In this document: positions 6,233 through 11,074 of the stretch, in pieces
Layout of the letters: every line of letters starts with the position of its first letter
Numbering within the stretch: position 1 is the stretch's first letter
Source of the DNA: Flavobacteriales bacterium UBA7878
GTDB lineage: Bacteria; Bacteroidota; Bacteroidia; Flavobacteriales; Schleiferiaceae
DNA: 11,074 nt
Reading direction: 5' to 3'
NCBI GenBank assembly: GCA_002501205.1
Contig: DLRW01000066.1
Coordinates: 27,557 to 38,630 of the forward strand
Translations under genes and position numbers: made by a program
The notes under the pieces: model-generated
What the model saw: the letters and a program-made list of their open reading frames with translations, nothing else
What the model was told of the DNA's origin: nothing
Database searches by the model: none

Positions 6233-8122
6233 TCAGCTAAGCTTTAGTTTTTCTCCTTCCAATGCTAAAATCTCGCGTGCCAATAGCTCTCGGATCAAGG
6301 CTTTCGCCTGATTAGGATCTTCAAAAAGTTTCTCCAACTCAGTATAGCTTTTTGGGCCTGTTTCCAGGGCCTTTCGGATAATAGCCTCGGCATTAGGCTT
6401 ATTAAGCTGAGATTTTTGGCGTCTGCATACATCACAAATTCCGCAATCCTCTTCGAGGTCCTCGCCAAAATAGGAAAGTAGATTTTTTAGCCTGCAGAGA
6501 TCATCGATCTCCACAAAATCAATTACAGCCTGCAATTGCTCTAAAAGCTCGGCTTTCCGCTTTTCAATAAACTGATCACTTAATTGCAAATCTTTAAAAT
6601 GTTGACGATCCTGCATTAAAGCAAGGCTACCATGATCAGAGGCGGGGAGGTAATCAATTAATTCATGACTATGCATCTGCTGCAAAGCTGCCTTAATCTT
6701 ATAGGCGCTGGTATCCAGTCTTTGCGCTAAAAGGTTTTCATTGATGCGACCATAGTCAATATCCAATCCGCCATACGAGCGCAAGAGAACCTTGAGGATT
6801 TTATCCAGCTGTGGATTCCGCAATTGATAATCGTATAAGGTGCGCCGATCCGCTTTTAAATGTAGCAGAGAGAAGCTCCGACCCTGACTGTTGAATTCCA
6901 AAATCGCTTCCTTATTCAAGATGTTTAAAGCTTGCAAAGCCATATTGGGCCTAAATCGATAGCGTTCAGTAAAAGCTTTAAAATCGAATTCATAGGAACT
7001 GCCTTCTGCACTCCCAATACCTATTTGTAAGAAATTGATGAGCGCGCGATACACTCGTATCACTTCCTTACGATCCGGAAAAGAGGCTAGAAATTTCTGC
7101 TTTAGTTGTACCACATCCGAAGGGCCAACCAATACAAAGGACCAGGCTTTCTTGCCATCTCGGGCGGCACGACCCGCTTCCTGAAAATAAGCCTCCAATG
7201 AATCCGGTAAATCCAAATGAATAACCAAACGAACATCGGGTTTATCAATCCCCATCCCAAAGGCATTGGTGCATACCATCACGCGACTGCGATTTTGTAC
7301 CCAATCTTTTTGTTTGCTTTGTCGCTCATCCACACTGAGGCCGGCGTGATAGAAATCAGCGGTATAGCCCGTTTGCTTTAACCATTGCGCTACTTCTACT
7401 GTTCCTCGGCGATTTCGCAGGTAGATTAGGGCTGTTCCCGGAATTTTATCCAGTAATTCCTTGCAGCGGCCCCATTTATCCTCAGTTTTTAAAACATTAT
7501 AAGCAAGCTCTGGACGGGCAAAGCTCTTTTTAAAAACCTGAGCTGATTTATTGAAATGCAGCTTATGCTGTATATCCTCAACCACCTTGGGAGTAGCGGT
7601 GGCCGTTAAAGCCATCATGGGGATATCCGGGAAAAGCTCTCGTAGCTTATAAATTTCCAGATAGGGAGGTCGGAAATCATAACCCCATTGACTGATACAA
7701 TGCGCCTCATCCACCACCAGAAAGTTCACCTTCACAAAGCTGAGACGATGCATTAGTTTCTCCGATTGCAGGCTTTCAGGCGAGAGGTATATGAATTTGT
7801 AATAGCCATTGCTAGCATTATGCAGGGCTAGTTCCTTTTGACTACTATTTAAAGAGGAGTTTAAGGCTATGGCCTGAATGCCCACTCGCTTCAGGTTCTC
7901 CACCTGATCGGTCATGAGGGCAATTAAAGGCGAAATCACCAAAGCGCAACCTTCACGGGCCAAAGTTGGAACCTGAAAACAAAGGGACTTGCCCCCACCT
8001 GTTGGTAGCAGGGCCAGGGTATCCTTATCCTCCAAAAGGGATTGAATAATGGATTCCTGCAAGGGGCGGAAATCAGAATAGCCCCAATATTGTTTTAATA
8101 TTTGGTGGATGTTCTTATCCAT
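6233..8122 (-). CDS. recQ: RecQ-family ATP-dependent DNA helicase, Bacteroidota short form
   Basis: Superfamily 2 3'-5' DNA helicase used in recombination and repair of stalled forks. The 629-residue product has motif 0 GYSDFRPLQESII (14-26), Walker A LLPTGGGKSLCFQ with Lys45, DEAH (138-141) in VVDEAHCISQWGYDFRP, motif III ALTATATP (171-178), and motif VI QEAGRAARDG (314-323). Four cysteines, 543, 560, 563 and 566 (LC..., CGICDVC), have the same 16-2-2 spacing as the RecQ zinc site. However, they lie about 200 residues after the helicase core, whereas in E. coli RecQ they follow it within about 40-60. The intervening 345-540 region probably contains winged-helix-like elements. Only about 60 residues follow the zinc site, and no HRDC domain is evident. 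Its first 8 bases overlap the end of the upstream P-loop gene, indicating coupling. Assignment to RecQ is certain; paralogue status is not. Confidence 0.93.
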   Translation of the reverse strand: MDKNIHQILKQYWGYSDFRPLQESIIQSLLEDKDTLALLPTGGGKSLCFQVPTLAREGCALVISPLIALMTDQVENLKRVGIQAIALNSSLNSSQKELALHNASNGYYKFIYLSPESLQSEKLMHRLSFVKVNFLVVDEAHCISQWGYDFRPPYLEIYKLRELFPDIPMMALTATATPKVVEDIQHKLHFNKSAQVFKKSFARPELAYNVLKTEDKWGRCKELLDKIPGTALIYLRNRRGTVEVAQWLKQTGYTADFYHAGLSVDERQSKQKDWVQNRSRVMVCTNAFGMGIDKPDVRLVIHLDLPDSLEAYFQEAGRAARDGKKAWSFVLVGPSDVVQLKQKFLASFPDRKEVIRVYRALINFLQIGIGSAEGSSYEFDFKAFTERYRFRPNMALQALNILNKEAILEFNSQGRSFSLLHLKADRRTLYDYQLRNPQLDKILKVLLRSYGGLDIDYGRINENLLAQRLDTSAYKIKAALQQMHSHELIDYLPASDHGSLALMQDRQHFKDLQLSDQFIEKRKAELLEQLQAVIDFVEIDDLCRLKNLLSYFGEDLEEDCGICDVCRRQKSQLNKPNAEAIIRKALETGPKSYTELEKLFEDPNQAKALIRELLAREILALEGEKLKLS

Positions 8123-8654
8123 CCAAGCCTAAATGCTCTAAGATATAATTTACCCTTTCGGGGGGACTCACCTTGGGTACTTCCAAAACTGTATAGCCCA
8201 TTTCAGAATACATTTCGCGTAAAGCCCGGTCGATGTCCAACATTAAATCCAGACCTTCCCAGCGCACTTCATCGGTATCGTAAATATCTTCCCAGGGGGG
8301 CATCAAGAATATTTCAGGATGATAGGAGTAGGCACGGGAGGCTTCTTCCAACTTTTTATTCTGCAGTCCATCACGACGTAGATAGGCTAGATTATCCAAA
8401 ATTCCACGATCGTAAAAAGTGATACCATCCCTGGCTAAATTGAACTGATTTACCTGACGATCGAATAATTCAATGCCAAAACTGGCGTGATCTTTCCAGG
8501 GAACCTGTTCGCTGTCTAGGGCTTGTTCTTCCGCAATTAATTGGCGGGCCATTTCCGGAATCACTAAATAACCTTTGAGTTCCAGAAGATTAAGAACCGT
8601 GCTTTTACCGGTTCCGGGAGCGCCGGTTACAATAACGCGTTGTTTTTGGGGCAT
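8115..8654 (-). CDS. AAA_28-type P-loop ATP-binding protein (NadR-kinase-like)
   Basis: From the ATG at 8654 the product is 179 residues: a single small P-loop domain. It shows Walker A GAPGTGKST (11-19), an EMARQLI helix (34-40), YDRGILDNLAYL with a DRG motif (81-92) typical of this kinase-like fold, and PPWEDIYDTDEVR (119-131), which resembles a lid region. These features match the AAA_28 family, related to the ribosylnicotinamide kinase domain of NadR and to nucleoside or thymidylate kinases. The substrate is unknown. A TTG at 8672 would extend the frame by six residues into the upstream gene. The ATG one base after that gene's TGA (TGATATG) is a classic coupled start. The 3' end overlaps recQ by 8 bases. 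Family confidence is good, but any claim of nucleoside kinase activity would be inference. Confidence 0.8.
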   Translation of the reverse strand: MPQKQRVIVTGAPGTGKSTVLNLLELKGYLVIPEMARQLIAEEQALDSEQVPWKDHASFGIELFDRQVNQFNLARDGITFYDRGILDNLAYLRRDGLQNKKLEEASRAYSYHPEIFLMPPWEDIYDTDEVRWEGLDLMLDIDRALREMYSEMGYTVLEVPKVSPPERVNYILEHLGLDG

Positions 8655-8655
8655 A

Positions 8656-9135
8656 TCAGTAATTGAGCCCAAATTTTCGGTAGATAAAACCTAAAATCCA
8701 AGCCGGACCGATTAATAAAAATTGAAGATCCTTTAAAAATGAAGGTTTAGCCCCTTCAATATGATGCCCTATGAACTGACCAATCCAAGCCACAGCAAAG
8801 ATTAACAGGCTACTTTGCCAGAGTGGAAGAGGCCCGAGCATTAATAATTTAGTGAGGTATAGGCATAAGGCAGAAAATAGGGCAATGCCAATGAAAAGCG
8901 GAAAGGATAAGCGCAGGTAAAAAAGGAGACCGAAAATGATTAAAACCGTCCCAAAATGAAGGTAGGGCTGCCAGCCTTCAGCGGCCCAGCTATTCAAGAA
9001 ATCATGAGGTATAGCGGCCAATAGCGCAATAATGCTAAAGAAGATCGAAGGCACGCAAATAAAGTGAATCCGTTTATTGGTTGGGTTTTGATGACTAACC
9101 GCATACTCATCAAACCAGGTTTGAATGCTTTTCAT
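8656..9135 (-). CDS. DUF962 / Mpo1-like membrane protein
   Basis: The 159-residue protein has an N-terminal W..Y...H.NPTNKRIHFICVP block (7-29) and three or four hydrophobic segments (about 27-42, 62-99, 108-122, 138-151). It also carries the hallmark AWIGQFIGHHIEGAKPSFLKDL (116-137) followed by LIGPAW. This is the DUF962 family, whose yeast member Mpo1 is an iron-dependent dioxygenase that removes one carbon from 2-hydroxy fatty acids. Candidate metal ligands here are His15, His24, His124 and His125. Bacterial members are mostly uncharacterised. A role in alpha-oxidation of 2-hydroxy fatty acids, common in Bacteroidota lipids, is plausible but inferred. It is the first gene of the tight minus-strand cluster, one base ahead of the P-loop gene, and is divergent from the DUF493 gene across a 50-base gap. 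Confidence 0.82.
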   Translation of the reverse strand: MKSIQTWFDEYAVSHQNPTNKRIHFICVPSIFFSIIALLAAIPHDFLNSWAAEGWQPYLHFGTVLIIFGLLFYLRLSFPLFIGIALFSALCLYLTKLLMLGPLPLWQSSLLIFAVAWIGQFIGHHIEGAKPSFLKDLQFLLIGPAWILGFIYRKFGLNY

Positions 9136-9153
9136 GGTCGATATTTAGTATTG
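9120..9153 (+). promoter_or_regulatory. Possible promoter for the DUF493 gene
   Basis: TTTG (9120-9123) and TAGTATTG (9146-9153, one mismatch to TAnnTTTG) are 22 bases apart and would give a leader of about 25 bases. A second candidate, TTG 9151-9153 with AACTTTTG 9174-9181 at 20-base spacing, has one mismatch too. It ends only 4 bases before the ATG and would yield an essentially leaderless transcript. I cannot choose between them from sequence. Confidence 0.3.
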
Positions 9154-9185
9154 CCTAAGTTAATTAAGTTTTCAACTTTTGCGGA

Positions 9186-9467
9186 ATGGACCCGCGTAAG
9201 GAAAAATACATGAAACTGATGGGGCAGCTCACAGAAGGTTTTGATTGGCCTTCGGTGTATATGTTCAAATTTATTGTCCCCGCCGATAATTCGAAGATCG
9301 CTCAGGTTGAGAGTCTTTTCAATAGCAAAGAAGCACAGATCAGCATCCGCAATTCCCGTAAAGGAAATTTTGTGAGCATCACCGCCAAGGAGATGATGAT
9401 GAGCCCTGAAAAGGTAATTGAGCGCTATTTGGAAGCAGAAGGTATAGAAGGCTTAATATCCCTCTAG
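9186..9467 (+). CDS. DUF493 (YbeD/UPF0250-like) family protein
   Basis: A 93-residue protein with the DUF493 pattern: WPSVYMFKFIVPADNSKIAQVESLF (20-44), an I..R.SRKGNFVSITAKEMM strand-turn-strand (53-71), and the closing helix SPEKVIERYLEAEGIEGLISL (73-93). This is a small ferredoxin-like alpha-beta fold, similar in layout to ACT-like regulatory domains. No biochemical role is established that I can name. The ATG at 9186 is preferred over internal ATGs at 9210 and 9219 because relatives carry a charged ..K.E.Y..L...L helix before the first strand, which the longer form supplies. Its stop codon (9465-9467) directly abuts the stop of the convergent zinc-ribbon gene with no bases between. Confidence 0.85.
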   Translation: MDPRKEKYMKLMGQLTEGFDWPSVYMFKFIVPADNSKIAQVESLFNSKEAQISIRNSRKGNFVSITAKEMMMSPEKVIERYLEAEGIEGLISL

Positions 9468-9650
9468 TTACTGGCCAATAGCTTCGGCATTAAAGGATAC
9501 AAGCTCTGAGTTTTCAATTTGGATACTGAATTCTATGGGATTGCAGCAACGTTCGCAATCCTCGATATAGCTTTGTTCCCTCACCGATAGATCTACCAGA
9601 ACCGATACCTCCGAAAAGCAATAGGGGCAGGTATAGAATACTTCCTCCAT
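9468..9650 (-). CDS. CPXCG-motif cysteine-rich small protein (zinc ribbon)
   Basis: A 60-residue protein from the ATG at 9650, beginning MEEVFYTCPYCFSEVSVLVD. Cys8 and Cys11 (CPYC) and Cys32, Cys35 and Cys36 (CERCC) form a two-knuckle zinc-ribbon layout, with YIEDCERCCNPIEF (28-41) the most family-typical stretch. The sequence and length match the widespread CPXCG-motif cysteine-rich proteins, whose role is unknown. A longer frame from a GTG at 9695 would overlap the upstream glycosylase gene by 41 bases and lacks family similarity, so it was rejected. The start is 4 bases after the glycosylase stop, so translation is probably coupled. Confidence 0.85.
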   Translation of the reverse strand: MEEVFYTCPYCFSEVSVLVDLSVREQSYIEDCERCCNPIEFSIQIENSELVSFNAEAIGQ

Positions 9651-9654
9651 TGAT

Positions 9655-10446
9655 TTATTGAAGCTTTTGTTTTTCAGGAACAATAAAGGTTCCACGTCCG
9701 CCCACTACCAGGCGTTCTACTGGACTATTCGGATGATCCGGATGTATTGCCTTCTCCTTGCGGTAATTCACAAAGAAATGGGCCGGAAAATCACCATAGT
9801 GTGTATCCTTTTGAATAGCTTCCCGAACCACCTTTTGCGCATTCAAAAGCAGCTCTTCCAATTTAGCTTCATTTAGATTCTGGCAAGATGTATTAGGATG
9901 CACCCCACAATTAAAGAGTACTTCATCGGCTATCCAATTGCCAATACCAGCATAGTGTTTTTGATCCAAGAGGGCTGTTTTAATGGCTATCTTTCGTTTG
10001 GATATTGACTTTATAAAATCCTCTTTTGTAATGTTTAAGAGGTCTTTACCTAAATTGGAACTTAATCGATAGGCTTCCGGACTTTCCACTATTTCAATCA
10101 CCCCAAATTTGCGTAAATCGCGGTAAGCCAGTTTATCGCCATCCTCAAATTGAATCACAAAGCGGGTGTATTTCGGAAGTTCATTATGCCGGAATAATTC
10201 CAGGTCGCCCGTCATGCCAAAATGAAGGTGTAACCAATTGCCTCCTGATATTTTAGCAAAGAGGTATTTGCCAATGCGCTTGGTTTTTAAAAAAGCATGA
10301 CCAATCAAAGCCCTTTCTAAATCCTCGGGACTGGTTTTAAACACTTTGAAGAGGGGATCGTGAAATTCGAGAGCGCTAATTGTTTTATGTAGGGCTGCCT
10401 TTTCAAAATATTGGCGCATGATCTCTACTTCGGGTAATTCCGGCAT
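9655..10446 (-). CDS. mutM: Fpg/Nei-family DNA glycosylase with degenerate (zincless) finger
   Basis: Base-excision repair enzyme: bifunctional glycosylase and AP lyase for oxidised bases such as formamidopyrimidines or 8-oxoguanine. The 263-residue product begins MPELPEVE, placing catalytic Pro2 and Glu3 as in the family. Lys60 (RIGKYLF) matches the conserved lysine. HFGMTG (75-80) and YRDLRKFG (108-115) supply the Met, Arg and Phe lesion-gap wedge. The helix-two-turn-helix is GIGNWIADEVLFNCGVHP (167-184). In the C-terminal finger (about 223-263) the usual CxxC...CxxC zinc ligands are absent. HPDH (235-238) stands where the first pair would be, and Val256 and Lys259 replace the second. The hairpin VVGGRGT with Arg251 is kept. 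MutM versus Nei specificity cannot be decided by eye, so the symbol is tentative. The gene is divergent from the exonuclease gene and coupled to the CPXCG gene. Confidence 0.88.
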   Translation of the reverse strand: MPELPEVEIMRQYFEKAALHKTISALEFHDPLFKVFKTSPEDLERALIGHAFLKTKRIGKYLFAKISGGNWLHLHFGMTGDLELFRHNELPKYTRFVIQFEDGDKLAYRDLRKFGVIEIVESPEAYRLSSNLGKDLLNITKEDFIKSISKRKIAIKTALLDQKHYAGIGNWIADEVLFNCGVHPNTSCQNLNEAKLEELLLNAQKVVREAIQKDTHYGDFPAHFFVNYRKEKAIHPDHPNSPVERLVVGGRGTFIVPEKQKLQ

Positions 10447-10457
10447 CTTTATCTTTG
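10429..10457 (+). promoter_or_regulatory. Candidate promoter of the exonuclease gene (TATCTTTG -7)
   Basis: TATCTTTG (10450-10457) is an exact TAnnTTTG match, preceded after 18 bases by TTC (10429-10431), a two-of-three match to TTG. Transcription would begin near 10464, giving a leader of about 30 bases before the TTG start at 10494. The box overlaps the first bases upstream of the divergent glycosylase gene. Confidence 0.5.
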
Positions 10458-10493
10458 CTTTTAGAGTCTCAATAATACCATCTTTTTAGCGCA

Positions 10494-11074
10494 TTGTTTG
10501 CAGTTGTCGACATTGAAACCACCGGATCCTATGCCCGCGGAAATGGCATCACAGAGATTGCTATATACATCACTGATGGTCTGGAGATTAAGGATACCTA
10601 TAGCACACTTTTAAATCCGGAACAGTCGATTCCCTATGCTATCCAGCAGCTAACTGGTATTGATGATTCGATGGTGGCGGAGGCCCCAACTTTTGCTGAA
10701 AAAGCAGAGGAAATCCGTGCTTTTCTTGCCGACCATGTATTTGTAGCCCATAATGTGAGTTTCGATTTAGGCTTTGTACAGGCAGCATTTAAGGAGGTGG
10801 GAGTCAACTACAATCCCCGTCGTTTATGTACTGTACGCTATTCGCGACGCATTATTCCGGGTTTGCGCTCTTATAGTTTATCCTCGCTTTGCAAGCATTT
10901 CAATTATAGCAATCAAAGTGCCCACCGGGCTTGGGCCGATACGGAGGTAACTACCAAAATTTTGCATCAATTATTGGCGGCCGATACGGCAGGGATTTGG
11001 CAGAATATGATAAAGCTGAATCAAGGAGAATTGAATTTACCGGCCAATTTACCCGCCGATGAATTTCACAATTT
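10494..11074 (+). CDS. DEDDh 3'-5' exonuclease (DnaQ-like), 3' truncated; likely N-terminal part of a GIY-YIG fusion
   Basis: The frame opens after a TAA at 10473 and runs off the right edge, giving 193 visible residues. All five DEDDh catalytic residues are present: Asp6 and Glu8 in VVDIETTG, Asp91 in AHNVSFD, and His144 and Asp149 in HRAWAD. The domain spans about 1-165 and resembles the epsilon-type proofreading exonuclease. The start is TTG at 10494, because no in-frame ATG exists between the upstream stop and the DIET motif and the protein reads MFAVVDIETTG from it. The tail LNQGELNLPANLPADEF (175-191) resembles the linker in Bacteroidota proteins where this exonuclease is fused to a GIY-YIG (UvrC/Cho-like) nuclease, so the full protein may be about 450 residues. 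That fusion is inferred, since the domain is outside the window. A role in DNA repair is likely. Confidence 0.88.
   Translation, partial: MFAVVDIETTGSYARGNGITEIAIYITDGLEIKDTYSTLLNPEQSIPYAIQQLTGIDDSMVAEAPTFAEKAEEIRAFLADHVFVAHNVSFDLGFVQAAFKEVGVNYNPRRLCTVRYSRRIIPGLRSYSLSSLCKHFNYSNQSAHRAWADTEVTTKILHQLLAADTAGIWQNMIKLNQGELNLPANLPADEFHN

Noticed and set aside
8655..8672. TTG start at 8672 for the AAA_28-type gene
   Set aside because: The ATG at 8654, one base after the upstream TGA, fits coupling and leaves the P-loop at the usual distance from the N-terminus.
6233..9135. A defence island made of RecQ helicase, P-loop ATPase and membrane protein
   Set aside because: Each gene fits a common housekeeping or conserved family. 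There is no nuclease effector, no mobile-element signature and no base-composition shift.
9651..9695. GTG start at 9695 for the CPXCG protein
   Set aside because: The 15 extra residues overlap the glycosylase gene and do not resemble the family. ATG at 9650 gives the usual size.
10447..10493. Promoter for the glycosylase gene on the minus strand (TATTATTG)
   Set aside because: The box has one mismatch and no TTG at a suitable distance upstream, so it was not listed as a feature.

Overview
This window looks like an ordinary chromosomal housekeeping segment of a Bacteroidota bacterium, most likely a marine Flavobacteriales member. The evidence is: perfect or near-perfect TAnnTTTG -7 boxes upstream of several genes; A/T-rich leaders without clear Shine-Dalgarno sequences; a solitary sucD without sucC; a DUF6588-type outer-membrane protein; and Bacteroidota-style versions of RecQ, the Fpg/Nei glycosylase and the CrtA-like protein. 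I see no mobile element, CRISPR array, tRNA or rRNA gene, and no gap between genes above about 160 bases.

Layout, left to right. At 1-1880 the 3' part of a CrtA/spheroidene-monooxygenase-like gene overlaps nhaA (Na+/H+ antiporter) by 4 bp on the + strand. At 1905-2895 sucD (succinyl-CoA synthetase alpha) forms its own unit with a candidate promoter and a good hairpin terminator. prmC (release-factor glutamine methyltransferase, 2919-3743) follows on + and meets the minus-strand HU gene (3801-4070) at a shared bidirectional terminator. HU has the best promoter in the window. From 9135 down to 4228 a compact minus-strand cluster runs DUF962/Mpo1-like, AAA_28-type P-loop protein, recQ, DUF6588 outer-membrane protein, fmt. 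The first four junctions are 1 nt, an 8-bp overlap, 39 nt and 7 nt. A DUF493 gene (9186-9467, +) diverges from this cluster. It ends exactly against a tiny CPXCG zinc-ribbon gene (9468-9650, -), which is coupled to an Fpg/Nei-family DNA glycosylase gene (9655-10446, -). The right edge holds the 5' part of a DEDDh exonuclease gene (from 10494, +) that begins with TTG and runs off the window.

Functionally this is a mix of central metabolism (SucD), translation (Fmt, PrmC), DNA repair and nucleoid proteins (RecQ, Fpg/Nei, exonuclease, HU), ion homeostasis (NhaA), pigment or lipid chemistry (CrtA-like, Mpo1-like) and family-level unknowns. I found no convincing new multi-gene system. The points most worth a second look are the Fpg/Nei protein that has lost its zinc-finger cysteines but kept the GGRGT hairpin, the RecQ with its zinc cysteines far toward the C-terminus, the Mpo1-like gene at the head of the recQ-fmt cluster, and the probable exonuclease-nuclease fusion cut by the right edge.
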